DNA of 64,000 bases from Micromonospora sp. NBC_01796 (GTDB lineage: Bacteria; Actinomycetota; Actinomycetes; Mycobacteriales; Micromonosporaceae): the NCBI RefSeq assembly GCF_035917455.1, contig NZ_CP109078.1:6494001-6558000 (forward strand), written 5' to 3'. The notes beneath the pieces were generated by a model that saw only the letters and a program-made list of their open reading frames with translations, was not told the origin of the DNA and did no database searches. The translations under genes were made by a program, and so were the position numbers. The number at the start of each line of letters is the position of its first letter. Position 1 is the stretch's first letter. Shown here in pieces: positions 8,432-17,026 of this stretch.

Positions 8432-9775
8432 TCACCCTGGAAGGGAACCGCTCGTCCAGGGAAGGAAACGGAGCCGGACCGCGCGCCACAGGGTGCTTGG
8501 CCGGGCAAGCGCGGTCGGGTGGTCGAGCATCGTGGTCACCCGGGCCAGCCGGTCGTTGATCACGCCGTCGGTCATCGACGCGCGGAACAGCAGGTCGGTG
8601 AACCACCTGATCAGCCGGTACCCGCGCGGGTACGGCCCGTCGACGTGCGGCAGGTCGAGGTCGGCGAAGGTGGAGATCTGCCAGGCGGCGTCGACGATCA
8701 CCCGTACCCGGTCGAAGTAGGCTCGCGCCGGCTCGTGCAGTGCCGGATCCGACCGCAGGTACGCCGACAGGCAGGAGGCGTGCAGTGCCGCCGAGGTCAT
8801 GCCCTGACCGTAGATCGGATTGAACGACGCGACCGAGTCCCCGGCGGCGACCAGTCCGGCCGGGAGCCGGTCCAACTCGTGGAAGTCCCGCCGGCGGCTG
8901 TCGGCCTGGTGGTACGTCGCCACGTCGCCGATCCGCTGGCCGTGCTCGGCGATGTCCCGGAACGCCTTCGGGAAGTGTTCCCGGCAGCGGTTGGTGAAAT
9001 CCTCGACGTCGCGGGTGGGTCGGTCGTTGTCGTAACCGGCGACCAGCATGATCCACTGGTCGTTCTCGACCGAGTTGATGCCGCCGATGCGGGCGACCCG
9101 GCCGTCCCCCGGAGTCGTCTGCGCGACCGCCACCCAGGCGTCGCTCACCTGCTCGTCGCGCTTGTAGAGCGCGGTGGCGTAGTTCAGTTTGATCGGCATC
9201 CGGCGCATCGGGGGGCGCGTCCACCCGGAGTTGTCGAGCCAGTCGCCGAGCCGGCTGGAACGCCCCATCGCGTCCACCACCAGATCCGTGGTGACCGTCA
9301 CCGGCTCGGTCCCGCCGTCCGGGACGTACCGGGTAGCGGCGACCCGGTTGCCGTCGAAGACCAGCCCGTCGGCGCGACCGGGCACCATGGTGATGTTTCC
9401 GATGGCCAGGGTGCGTTTCCGGACCAGCGCCTCGAGGAACGGCCGGGTGGTGATCAGCCCCGGGACCTGCGGCCGGGACATCGGCGCCGTACGCAGCACC
9501 CCGTTGAGGAAGACCTTGCCCGTACCCCCGGTCGGCAGCGGCGCGCCTGCCTGGAACGCCTCCTTCGCGAAGCCGGGGAACCACCGCTCCAGTTGCGCCT
9601 GTCCCGCCGGCAGCAGCGCGTGCACCTGACTGCCCTGCGGTACGCCGGGACGCGGCCCCACGTCCACCTCGGACGGATCCCGCTCGATGATCAGGACTTC
9701 CTCGGCGTGGTCGCTGAGCACCCGTGCGGCCATCAACCCGGCGATGCTCCCACCCAACACCACCGCCCGCCGCAT
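8432..9775 (-). CDS. FAD-dependent oxidoreductase/hydroxylase
   Basis: The 447-residue flavoprotein opens with MRRAVVLGGSIAGLMAARVLSD, a GxGxxG-type FAD fold in which the second position reads GGSIAG. It contains VVDAMGRSSRLGDWL in the position of the DG motif and GLVAAGDSVASFNPIYGQGMTSAALHA, the GD motif. This pattern is common in hydroxylases and dehydrogenases annotated in actinobacteria as squalene-monooxygenase or halogenase-like 'FAD-dependent oxidoreductase'. The halogenase WxWxIP motif is not present. ATG 9775 is chosen because the fold begins directly there; the frame remains open 41 codons upstream without matching the family. Substrate unknown. Confidence 0.8.
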   Translation of the reverse strand: MRRAVVLGGSIAGLMAARVLSDHAEEVLIIERDPSEVDVGPRPGVPQGSQVHALLPAGQAQLERWFPGFAKEAFQAGAPLPTGGTGKVFLNGVLRTAPMSRPQVPGLITTRPFLEALVRKRTLAIGNITMVPGRADGLVFDGNRVAATRYVPDGGTEPVTVTTDLVVDAMGRSSRLGDWLDNSGWTRPPMRRMPIKLNYATALYKRDEQVSDAWVAVAQTTPGDGRVARIGGINSVENDQWIMLVAGYDNDRPTRDVEDFTNRCREHFPKAFRDIAEHGQRIGDVATYHQADSRRRDFHELDRLPAGLVAAGDSVASFNPIYGQGMTSAALHASCLSAYLRSDPALHEPARAYFDRVRVIVDAAWQISTFADLDLPHVDGPYPRGYRLIRWFTDLLFRASMTDGVINDRLARVTTMLDHPTALARPSTLWRAVRLRFLPWTSGSLPG

Positions 9776-10040
9776 GATCACTCTGGTGTCGGTGGGCCGT
9801 TCCGACGTTGTTATCTGGGCGAAAAGCCGTGACGCTGAGGGCGGCACTCGGCACTCCTTCTCCGAAGCGGAATCCGCCACCCGGAAGTCGGTTGCCACTG
9901 GCCCGTGCCCCGCCTTCGGTCACAGTGGGTCACCGACTGACCGCGCAGCGGGAACTTGACGGAGACTATCACTGGCTGAACGTCCAGGCGACGTACTGGC
10001 GTCTATGTCGCGCGTCGCGTCGACCCTGCCTATTGCCGGC

Positions 10041-10502
10041 TCAGGAAGCGGCGCTCGCCGCGGCGGCCTGCTGGTTCCACATGGTGATGACCACGCCGAG
10101 GACGAAGATCTGCACCGGAAGCGGCAGACCGGGTAGATCGGCGACGATGTCTCCCCGCAAGGAGCTGGTCCTGCGTACCGACCCGACCCGAACGCCGCCT
10201 GCATGCAGTTCCTGCTCGCTGCCCCAGAACGACGCGCGCCGGAAGTGGTGGGTCCGGCCGCCGGCCCCGACCGTCCACCGCCTGCGGCCCACCCGCTCGG
10301 CCGAGGCGACCGTACGGTCGCCCTCGTCAACCAGGTTGAACCGGCTGCCCCACGTCTTGCCGCGCACCTCGTAGTGCCGGCCGTCGAGATCGAAACCGCC
10401 ACCACTCTTCCAGAACGCACCGTCCCAGGTGGTGACCGCGCGGCCGTCGACGCTGATCTCGTAACGGCTACGCCAGACGCTGGTTTTTTGCGCCTTCAAC
10501 AT
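10041..10502 (-). CDS. Hypothetical LURP-one/tubby-like protein
   Basis: The 153-residue protein begins MLKAQKTSVWRSRYEISVDGR and is rich in short beta strands separated by Trp and Gly (SGGGFDLDGRHYEVRGKTWGSRFNLVD), a pattern like the LURP-one/tubby C-terminal beta-barrel group. It ends with one hydrophobic stretch (LPLPVQIFVLGVVITMW) that could be a tail anchor. Function is unknown; proteins of this fold often bind lipid or membranes. The 265 bp between this gene and the flavoprotein start (9776-10040) contain no convincing gene. The fold assignment rests on pattern resemblance only. Confidence 0.6.
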   Translation of the reverse strand: MLKAQKTSVWRSRYEISVDGRAVTTWDGAFWKSGGGFDLDGRHYEVRGKTWGSRFNLVDEGDRTVASAERVGRRRWTVGAGGRTHHFRRASFWGSEQELHAGGVRVGSVRRTSSLRGDIVADLPGLPLPVQIFVLGVVITMWNQQAAAASAAS

Positions 10503-10640
10503 GTCGCCAGGCTAACCCGACCGGTCATCCTGCCCCGTTCGGTAATCCCTGAACATCAATGACATGGTGGATGCTTACAACTCCTAACGGAATGATGGTG
10601 GGCGTATCCGGTAGGGGGCTGAGGGTCGTTCCTCCTGAAC

Positions 10641-10772
10641 GTGAGGAGGGGTGAGCAGCCGCCGTGGATCGTCGCGGACGAGTTGTGGGCCGAGATCGAA
10701 CCACTGCTGCCACCCCGGTCGCTACGGCGGACCCGGTTCCCGGGTCGTAAGCAGGCGGCTCCGTTGCGTTGA
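10641..10772 (+). pseudogene. IS5-family transposase, 5' remnant
   Basis: A GTG at 10641 opens a 43-codon frame reading PPWIVADELWAEIEPLLPP, then FPGRKQAAPLR and TGA at 10770-10772. The phrase W-I-V-x-D-E-L-W-A-x-I-E-P-L-L-P plus a following PGRK motif is the usual N-terminus of IS5/IS1182-like transposases of 250-280 residues. Nothing of the DDE catalytic core follows, and no terminal inverted repeats are evident. It is an inactive scar in the 463-bp interval 10503-10965. Confidence 0.7.
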
Positions 10773-10965
10773 GCGTCGCCGAGATCGAGGCAGACTTGAG
10801 CTCTGAAGTCATCGACCCGACCTGACCCATGGCTTCCTCCGAAGTCGGCGCTTGACGGGTCGACCCGGCCCGCGAGACTGGTACGGTGATCAAGACGCGG
10901 CGGCCCGAGAGCTACGTCGACGTCTTCTACGTCGGGCACTACGTCTGCGAGGCAACACTGTGGTG

Positions 10966-11142
10966 ATGGACCTGACCAGCATGGTGGGTCCGGTTGCCAC
11001 GCCGTTTGTCGACTTCGCGGCCGGCCTCGTCGTGGCCCGGGGCTGCGCCATGGACCTCGTCGCGCCCGGGATGTTCGTGCTGGTTCCGCCCGGGAAGTCT
11101 GGCCCCAGGACCGCCGGGCACCCGGTCGGCGTGCCGGCCTGA
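10966..11142 (+). CDS. Small hypothetical protein (doubtful)
   Basis: A 58-codon frame starts with ATG at 10966, overlapping the TGA (10964-10966) of a 26-codon frame that begins at GTG 10886. The sequence has hydrophobic middle segments (VATPFVDFAAGLVVARG, LVAPGMFVLVPPG). I do not recognise either piece. The position next to an IS remnant makes gene debris as likely as a real pair of small genes. It stops 10 bp before the next gene, so it may instead act as a leader for it. Confidence 0.3.
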   Translation: MDLTSMVGPVATPFVDFAAGLVVARGCAMDLVAPGMFVLVPPGKSGPRTAGHPVGVPA

Positions 11143-11152
11143 GGACCGAGGC

Positions 11153-11509
11153 ATGGACGCGCGTACGCACGCGGACCGGTGGCTCGCCGCCTGGAACGCG
11201 CACGACCTGGATGCGATCATCGCGTGCTACGCCGAGGACGTGGACTTCGCGGCACCGACAGTGGTCCGCCGGTGGGGCAGGTCGGACGGCCGGTTGGCGG
11301 GTCGGGCCGAGTTGCGCGAGCACTTCGCCCGCGGCCTCGCGCTCGCGCCGGGGCTGCGGTTCGACGAGGAGGCGCTGCTGACCTCGCCGGGCGGCTACGC
11401 CCTGCTCTACCGGCGGGAGAACGGCAACCGCGTGCTCGACGTCGTCGAACTGGACGATCGGGGCGACGCCGCCCGCGTCCGCGCCTTCTACGCGGCCGAG
11501 CAGCCGTAG
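11153..11509 (+). CDS. SnoaL-like/NTF2-family protein
   Basis: This 118-residue protein has the cone-shaped NTF2/SnoaL signature: DRWLAAWNAHDLDAIIACYAEDVDF at the N-terminus and GRAELREHFARGLALAPGLRF in the middle. The W-N-A-H-D and Y-A-x-D-V motifs are standard for SnoaL_2 proteins. Some members are cyclases, isomerases or hydrolases and many have no known role. ATG 11153 follows GAGGACCGAGG. It is full length for the family. A 14-bp copy of its 3' end (11500-11513) reappears at 11567-11580. Confidence 0.8.
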   Translation: MDARTHADRWLAAWNAHDLDAIIACYAEDVDFAAPTVVRRWGRSDGRLAGRAELREHFARGLALAPGLRFDEEALLTSPGGYALLYRRENGNRVLDVVELDDRGDAARVRAFYAAEQP

Positions 11510-11941
11510 CGCTATGCGGCCGGGCGGCCATGTTGCGCTGCGGGCGGTCCTAGCGGGCCGGCGCAGGCAGCCGTAGCGCTGAGTGACCGGGCAAGCCGTC
11601 ACCGGCGCAAACTTCACTCCTGACGCCACCACCGTCACTTTCGATGGTGTACCGGCTCCGGGGAACTGATGCGGGTGCAACCGAGCCGGACGCGTAGCCC
11701 CGTTCGAGCCGTACCGGACCCTGACCTACCGAAAGCTATTTCGACGAAAGCACGTACCGGTACTCGATCTCCTGTCCGGTCGGAGGACGCCTGTGGCGTA
11801 GTTTGGACGAATATGGACAGTTCCCGCGTATCGGCCGCACCTGGACTGCTCCGGTTGGCGGGGTCACAGCGCACGCAGGGGCTCGCGTGACCGGGCGAAC
11901 CATCCCAAGTTACCCTCGTTGCCCATGAGGGGTTGGTGCTC
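11510..11941. other. Intergenic region, 432 bp, no convincing gene
   Basis: It holds a 14-bp direct repeat of the end of the preceding gene (GCAGCCGTAGCGCT at 11500-11513 and 11567-11580) and a short inverted repeat CGAAA-GCTA-TTTCG (11730-11743). Frames here lack family features. Promoter elements for the carboxypeptidase gene should lie in the right half, but I could not place them with confidence. Confidence 0.5.
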
Positions 11942-13246
11942 ATGAAGGGGCGGCGTCTGGCCGCAGCGGTCACCGGTGCCGTGCTCGCCGTATCGGCCAC
12001 GGGGGTCACACCGCAGGAGGCCGCCAGCGCTGCGACGGCGCCGCCGGCCATCGCGACCTCGGCCGCCGCACCGGTGCCCTGCCCGGTGCCGTCGCCACCG
12101 GTGCCCCGCCCGGCCTCACCGCCCCGCCCGTCGCCACCTCCCGGGGACCCCGAGCACCGCGCAATCGGTGGCCCGGAGCTCGCGACGCCGGGACTGGTCG
12201 TCCCGGCCGGGGCGCCGAAGCCGCCGGCCGTGACCGCGACCTCGTGGGTGGTCGCCGACCTGGACACCGGTGCCGTCCTCGGTGGCTGCGGCCCCCACGA
12301 GTACAGCACCCCGGCGAGTGTGCAGAAGCTCCTGCTGGCCGCGACCGCGCTGCCGAAGCTCGATCCGAAGCAGGTGATCACAGTGACCCGCGAGGATCTC
12401 GACATCGAACCGGGCAGTTCCGCGGTGGGCCTGCTGGTGGGCGGACGCTACCCGGTGGAGACGCTCTGGCTGGGGCTGCTGCTCAACTCCGGCAACGACG
12501 CGGCCAACGTCCTTGCCCGGCTGGCCGGTGGAGACACCGGGGTCGAGGGCACCGTCGAGGCGATGAACGAGGAGGCGCACCGGCTGGGCGCGTTGCAGAC
12601 CCATGCCGTCACGCCGTCCGGTCTCGACGGACCGGGGCAGTTCACCAGCGCGTACGACCTGGCGCTGATCGCCCGGGTCTGCTTCGCCAACGAGGCCTTC
12701 CGCCGGTACGCGATGACCGAGCGTACGCAGATCCCGGCGCAGGGGGCGCAGAAGGGCTTCCAGATCCAGAACGAGAACCAGCTGATCTTCCGTTACCGGG
12801 GCGCGCTCGGTGGCAAGACCGGATACACCACCCTGGCCCGGCACAGTTACGTCGGTGCGGCCGAGCGCAACGGCCGACGGTTGGTGGTGACGCTGCTCGG
12901 CGGGGAGGCCCGGCCGTTGCGCGGCTGGCAGCAGGGTGCGGCGCTGCTCGACTGGGGTTTCTCGGTGGCGGGGGACGCGTCGGTCGGCCGCCTGGTCGAC
13001 CCGGGTGAGGCGACCGCCCCCTCCCCGTCACCGGGGTCCGGGGGAGCACCGGGTGAGCGCTCGTCCGCGCGTGCCACCGCCCGCGGCGAGACCTGGTTCG
13101 CGGGCCTCTCCCCGCCGGTGGCCATCGGCGTGGCGGCCGTCCTCACCGTCGCGCTGGTGCTGACGATCGTGGTCCTGCTGGTGTCGGCCCGCCGCCGCCC
13201 GCGCCGCCCGGTCGGGCGGCGCCGTCGGCCGGGACTGCTCGGATAG
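11942..13246 (+). CDS. Serine-type D-Ala-D-Ala carboxypeptidase (PBP5-like, peptidase S11)
   Basis: The 434-residue protein trims the terminal D-Ala of peptidoglycan stem peptides outside the membrane. It has an N-terminal signal (AAAVTGAVLAVSATGVTP), a long Pro/Ala-rich linker (about residues 40-80) and an S11 transpeptidase fold. The three penicillin-binding motifs are intact: S126-V-Q-K129, S183-G-N185 and K292-T-G294. A single C-terminal helix (PVAIGVAAVLTVALVLTIVV) followed by an Arg-rich tail anchors it in the membrane, as in actinobacterial DacB/DacC types. ATG 11942 is chosen for the GAGGGG element 9 nt upstream; the GTG and TTG just before it are less well spaced. Confidence 0.9.
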   Translation: MKGRRLAAAVTGAVLAVSATGVTPQEAASAATAPPAIATSAAAPVPCPVPSPPVPRPASPPRPSPPPGDPEHRAIGGPELATPGLVVPAGAPKPPAVTATSWVVADLDTGAVLGGCGPHEYSTPASVQKLLLAATALPKLDPKQVITVTREDLDIEPGSSAVGLLVGGRYPVETLWLGLLLNSGNDAANVLARLAGGDTGVEGTVEAMNEEAHRLGALQTHAVTPSGLDGPGQFTSAYDLALIARVCFANEAFRRYAMTERTQIPAQGAQKGFQIQNENQLIFRYRGALGGKTGYTTLARHSYVGAAERNGRRLVVTLLGGEARPLRGWQQGAALLDWGFSVAGDASVGRLVDPGEATAPSPSPGSGGAPGERSSARATARGETWFAGLSPPVAIGVAAVLTVALVLTIVVLLVSARRRPRRPVGRRRRPGLLG

Positions 13247-13325
13247 CGGTCGGTCCGTCACCGGGCGGTCACACGGCCGGCGGCCCACCGGCCATGATGG
13301 ACGGACCGCAACCGCAGGAGGATCC

Positions 13326-14600
13326 GTGGAAGCTGTTCCGACCGACGAAACCGATCACGTACGGCCACGGGCGACGATCGACCTCGACCATCACTCGTCC
13401 GACTACCAGCGCCGCTGGCGCGAGATCTCCGACGACAACGTCACCCGGTGCCCGGTCGCGTACACGCCCGCGCACGGCGGGACCTGGGTGGTGTCCGGCT
13501 ACGAACACCTGGTCGAGGCGCTGCGCGACTACTCGACGTTCTCGTCCTTCTACGACCACAGCGATGCCGACAGCCCGATGCGCGGTACGAGCAACCCGCC
13601 GACGCCGTACCTGAACGTGCCCCAGGAGCTGGACCCGCCGGAGTTCTTCACCTACCGGCGGTTGCTGAATCCGCCGCTGTCCCCGGAACGGTCCCGGCGG
13701 AGGGAACCGTTCATCCGCCAGGTGACCGCCGCCTGTCTGGACCGGGTGACCCCGACCGGGAGCGCCGACCTGGTGGACGCGCTGACCAATCCGGTGCCGG
13801 CGATCGTCACCATGAGCATTCTCGGCATCCCGCTGGCCGACTTCGAGCGCTACGCGCAGCCGATCCACCGGATCGTGTACAGCCCGCCGGGAAGTCCCGA
13901 GGCGGCGCAGGCCATGGTGGGCCTGGCCGAGATGATGGGGCTCATCGCGCAGTTGGTCGGTCAGCGCCGAGCCGAGCCCGCGGACGACCTGATCAGCGTG
14001 CTCGCCACCGCGACCGACGACAACGGCGCGCTGCTCCCGCTGGATCATGTCATTTCCGCGTCCGGACTGGTCATCGCCGGGGGAGTGGACACCACGACCG
14101 CGCTGGTCTCGCACGCGCTGCACTGGCTCTACCGCAACCCGGCCGAGCGGGCCCGCCTGGTGGCCGACCCGGCGCTGATCCCGGCCGCGGTCGAGGAGTT
14201 CCTGCGGGTGCTGGCCCCGGTGCAGTTCATGTCGCGTACCGCGACCCGGGACGTCGAGCTCGGCGGGCAGCACATCGCGGCCGGCGAGCGGGTCATGCTG
14301 GCCTTCGCGGCGGCGAACCGCGACCCGGCGGCCTTCGACGACCCGACCGAGGTACGCCTCGACCGGACCCCGAACCGGCACGTGGCGTTCGGTTCCGGCA
14401 TCCACCGCTGCGTCGGCGCTCATCTGGCGAAGGTCCAGGCCGTGGTGATGCTGGAGGAGGTGTTGCGCCGGATTCCCGACTACGTGGTGGACGAGGAGCG
14501 GCTGCGGCCGTACCCCTCGATCAGGGCGATCAACGGCTACATCAACCTGCCCGCGACCTTCACCCCGTCGCCGGCGGTAGGTGCCACGTTCCCCGAGTGA
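13326..14600 (+). CDS. Cytochrome P450
   Basis: The 424-residue protein is a soluble bacterial P450. The I-helix reads LVIAGGVDTTTALVSHAL (oxygen-activation A-G-G-x-D-T), the ExxR motif is in VEEFLRVLAPVQ, and the heme loop FGSGIHRCVGAHLA provides the proximal ligand C362. These enzymes need ferredoxin and a reductase, and neither gene is nearby. The GTG start at 13326 has an ideal AGGAGG at 13316-13321. The early phrase CPVAYTPAHGGTWVVSGYEHLVEALRDYSTFSS is typical of actinobacterial P450s that act on terpenoid, steroid or polyketide substrates, but the substrate cannot be predicted here. Confidence 0.93.
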   Translation: MEAVPTDETDHVRPRATIDLDHHSSDYQRRWREISDDNVTRCPVAYTPAHGGTWVVSGYEHLVEALRDYSTFSSFYDHSDADSPMRGTSNPPTPYLNVPQELDPPEFFTYRRLLNPPLSPERSRRREPFIRQVTAACLDRVTPTGSADLVDALTNPVPAIVTMSILGIPLADFERYAQPIHRIVYSPPGSPEAAQAMVGLAEMMGLIAQLVGQRRAEPADDLISVLATATDDNGALLPLDHVISASGLVIAGGVDTTTALVSHALHWLYRNPAERARLVADPALIPAAVEEFLRVLAPVQFMSRTATRDVELGGQHIAAGERVMLAFAAANRDPAAFDDPTEVRLDRTPNRHVAFGSGIHRCVGAHLAKVQAVVMLEEVLRRIPDYVVDEERLRPYPSIRAINGYINLPATFTPSPAVGATFPE

Positions 14601-14654
14601 CCCACCGTCGCCGGGCGGACAATTCGGTTGTCCCCGTCGACTCGGGGCAGTACC

Positions 14655-15149
14655 GTGCCGGCCGTGCTGATCAGGGAGTTCGTCGAGGTCGACTGGTCGA
14701 TGGTGTGGCCGATCGTGCGGGAGGTCGTACGGGAGCAGGAGACGTTCCCGTACGACCCGGGGCTGACCGCCGAGCAGGCGTACGGCATGTGGGTCGAGAC
14801 ACCGCCGGGGCTCACGGTCGTCGCGGTCGACGGTGACCGGGTGCTCGGTACGGCGAAGATGGGGACCAACCGCCCCGGACCGGGCGCACACGTGTCGACC
14901 GCGAGTTTCATGGTCGCCGCGGATGCCCGGGGCCGGGGCGTCGGCACGGCCCTGTGCCGGTACGCGTTGGCCTGGGCCCGGCAGCGTGGCTACGCCGGCA
15001 TGCAGTTCAACGCCGTGGTGGAGTCGAACACCACCGCCGTCGAGCTGTACCGGCGGCACGGTTTCGAGGTGATCGGGACGGTTCCCCGCGCGTTCGCCCA
15101 CCCGGCCCTGGGACGGGTCGGCCTGCACCTGATGTACCAGGAGTTCTGA
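14655..15149 (+). CDS. GNAT family N-acetyltransferase
   Basis: This 164-residue protein has the acetyl-CoA binding motif A of GNAT enzymes, FMVAADARGRGVGTALCRYAL (R-G-x-G-x-G/A pattern RGRGVG). It is followed by QFNAVVESNTTAVELYRRHGFEVIGTVPRAF, which is motif B with N-x-x-A-x-x-L-Y-x-x-x-G-F. It resembles the phosphinothricin/L-amino-acid acetyltransferase branch. The acceptor is unknown. GTG 14655 is favoured because GGGG lies about 8 nt upstream; GTG 14664 and 14628 are alternatives. It follows the P450 gene by 54 bp. Confidence 0.87.
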   Translation: MPAVLIREFVEVDWSMVWPIVREVVREQETFPYDPGLTAEQAYGMWVETPPGLTVVAVDGDRVLGTAKMGTNRPGPGAHVSTASFMVAADARGRGVGTALCRYALAWARQRGYAGMQFNAVVESNTTAVELYRRHGFEVIGTVPRAFAHPALGRVGLHLMYQEF

Positions 15150-15160
15150 CCGGTCCCGCC

Positions 15161-15874
15161 CTACGCCGAGCCGAGCTGGAGCAGTGCCGCCGGCAGATCG
15201 AAGATCGAGTCGAGCCGCCGGTCGGCGGGTACGGGGGTCCGGCGGTCCGGGTCGATGAGAAACGATCGGATGCCGGCCCGTTCCGGCCCTTCGAAGTCCG
15301 CCCGGTACGAGTCGCCGACGAATACCGCCTCGTCGGGCCGGATGCCGAGTTCGCCCAGCGTCGACTCGTAGATCACCGGGTGCGGCTTGCGCCAGCCGAC
15401 CTCGACGGAGAGGACAACCGCGGTCATCAGGGACCGTACGCCCAGGGCGTCGAGATGGTCGGGCACGAGCCGGAGATCGTGGGTGTTCGACACGACCGCG
15501 AGCCGATGGTCCCGGCCGAGTACGGCGAGCAGCTCGACCAGCCCGTCGAGATACCGGACCCCCGTGTTCCACTCCGTGATGTACGCGGCCAGGAAGCTCC
15601 GCGTCTCCTCGGTCGTCGGCTCCCGTCCCAGGGTCGACCGGAGGTAGGCCGTGCCCACGTCGGTGACCGAGAACTCGTGGTCGTCAACGTCACTGAGCAG
15701 GTCGAACTCGGCCCAGGTGGCCGACCATCCGGTGAGGAACCCGGCGTAGTCCACGCGCGCGCCGAAGTCGAGCAACCGGTCGTACGTTCCTCGGTGGTCG
15801 AGTGCCGTACGGCTGTCGGAGTAGGCGACCAGGGTGCCGAAGAAGTCCAGCAGGATGTGCGTCGGCCGGGGCAT
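15161..15874 (-). CDS. HAD family hydrolase (haloacid dehalogenase-like)
   Basis: The 237-residue protein contains HAD motif I as LLDFFGTLVAYSD, motif II as LAVVSNTHD, motif III Lys in VGWRKPHPVIYE and motif IV VFVGDSYRADFEGPERAG. Motif I reads D-F-F-G-T: the nucleophile Asp is kept, but the second Asp (acid/base in phosphatases) is Phe. That resembles dehalogenase-type and some YjjG-like members more than classical phosphatases. A four-helix cap lies between motifs I and II. ATG 15874 is the only start that gives the usual short N-terminus. It is convergent with the GNAT gene, 11 bp apart. Confidence 0.85.
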   Translation of the reverse strand: MPRPTHILLDFFGTLVAYSDSRTALDHRGTYDRLLDFGARVDYAGFLTGWSATWAEFDLLSDVDDHEFSVTDVGTAYLRSTLGREPTTEETRSFLAAYITEWNTGVRYLDGLVELLAVLGRDHRLAVVSNTHDLRLVPDHLDALGVRSLMTAVVLSVEVGWRKPHPVIYESTLGELGIRPDEAVFVGDSYRADFEGPERAGIRSFLIDPDRRTPVPADRRLDSIFDLPAALLQLGSA

Positions 15875-16026
15875 CGGTGGATGATGCCAGACCGCGCCGA
15901 GGCTCCGGGTACCCGCCCTCGACCCGACCCGACCCTTCACCTGCGCCGACCCGGTCGGACGGACGATAGGCTCTACCAGCCGGCCAGCGACGACCGGTAT
16001 GCGACGGATATCCGAAGACAACCGGA

Positions 16027-16965
16027 ATGCGACGGGAGATCCGAACCTTGACCGCGGGACACGAGGATGCCCGGGACGCGTCGGGCGGGGCACGCCCCGA
16101 GCTACGAGCAGACTGCACCCGATGTTTCGGGTTGTGCTGTGTCGCACCGGCCTTCGCCGCGTCGGCGGACTTCGCCATCGACAAGGCTGCCGGGCAGGCC
16201 TGCCCGAACCTGCACCAGGACTTCCGCTGCGGCATCCATCAGGACCTGCGACAGCAGGGCTTCGTCGGCTGCACCGTCTTCGACTGCTTCGGGGCCGGTC
16301 AGCGGGTCGCCCAGGTCACCTTCGGTGGCCGGGACTGGCGGCAGGCGCCGGAGACCGCGAAGCAGATGTTCGACGTGTTCGCCGTGATGCGGCAGCTCCA
16401 CGAGCTGCTCTGGTATCTCACCGAGGCGCTGAACCTGGCACCGGCCCGTCCGATCCACCGGGACCTCCGTACGCTGCTCGACCGGACCGAAGCGCTCACC
16501 CGGTACGCCCCCGAGGCGGTCCTCGAACTGGACGTGGCGGCACACCGGCAGGACGTCGACGTGCTGCTGAAACGGACCAGCGAGCTGGTCCGGGCGCCGG
16601 TTCGGGGACGCCGGACCGACCGGCGGGGCGCCGACCTGATCGGGGCCAGGCTGCGCGGCGCCGACCTGCGGGGCGCGAACCTGCGGGGCGCGTACCTGAT
16701 CGGGGCGGACCTCGGCCGGGCCGACCTCGGACTGGCCGATCTCATCGGTGCCGACCTGCGGGGCGCCGACCTGCGCGGTGCCGATCTCGGCGACAGCATC
16801 TTCCTCACCCAGTTCCAGGTCAACGCGGCCAGGGGCGACGAGAACACCCGGTTGCCGGCCGCGCTCGCCCGACCGCCGCACTGGACCGCCGCGGGCCCGC
16901 CGCCGGGACGGGCGTTGCTGCCGATATCCCAGCGGCGCGGTGGAGTCAGGCCCCGACGGCGGTGA
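16027..16965 (+). CDS. Pentapeptide-repeat protein with Cys-rich N-terminal module
   Basis: This 312-residue protein has an N-terminal Cys-rich module (CTRCFGLCCVAP, then ACPNLHQDFRCGIHQ and GCTVFDCFGAG), likely a metal or Fe-S site. A helical middle region follows. Residues about 200-260 form a run of pentapeptide repeats (GADLIGARLRGADLRGANLR...) of the A(D/N)LxG type that builds a right-handed beta helix. The combination is known in actinobacteria, but its function is not. Pentapeptide helices can mimic DNA in gyrase-protecting proteins; nothing here proves that role. ATG 16027 is used; TTG 16048 with GGGAG upstream is equally plausible. Its stop is 61 bp from the convergent fmdA. Confidence 0.82.
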   Translation: MRREIRTLTAGHEDARDASGGARPELRADCTRCFGLCCVAPAFAASADFAIDKAAGQACPNLHQDFRCGIHQDLRQQGFVGCTVFDCFGAGQRVAQVTFGGRDWRQAPETAKQMFDVFAVMRQLHELLWYLTEALNLAPARPIHRDLRTLLDRTEALTRYAPEAVLELDVAAHRQDVDVLLKRTSELVRAPVRGRRTDRRGADLIGARLRGADLRGANLRGAYLIGADLGRADLGLADLIGADLRGADLRGADLGDSIFLTQFQVNAARGDENTRLPAALARPPHWTAAGPPPGRALLPISQRRGGVRPRRR

Positions 16966-17026
16966 ATGTCCGGTATCCGACCGCAGATGACTCCGAAAGG
17001 ATGGGACGCCGCCGGTTGGCGTACGT

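Noticed and set aside
11669-11890. 73-codon frame in the intergenic region before the carboxypeptidase gene
   Set aside because: No RBS, no family pattern and Arg/Ser-rich composition typical of non-coding frames.
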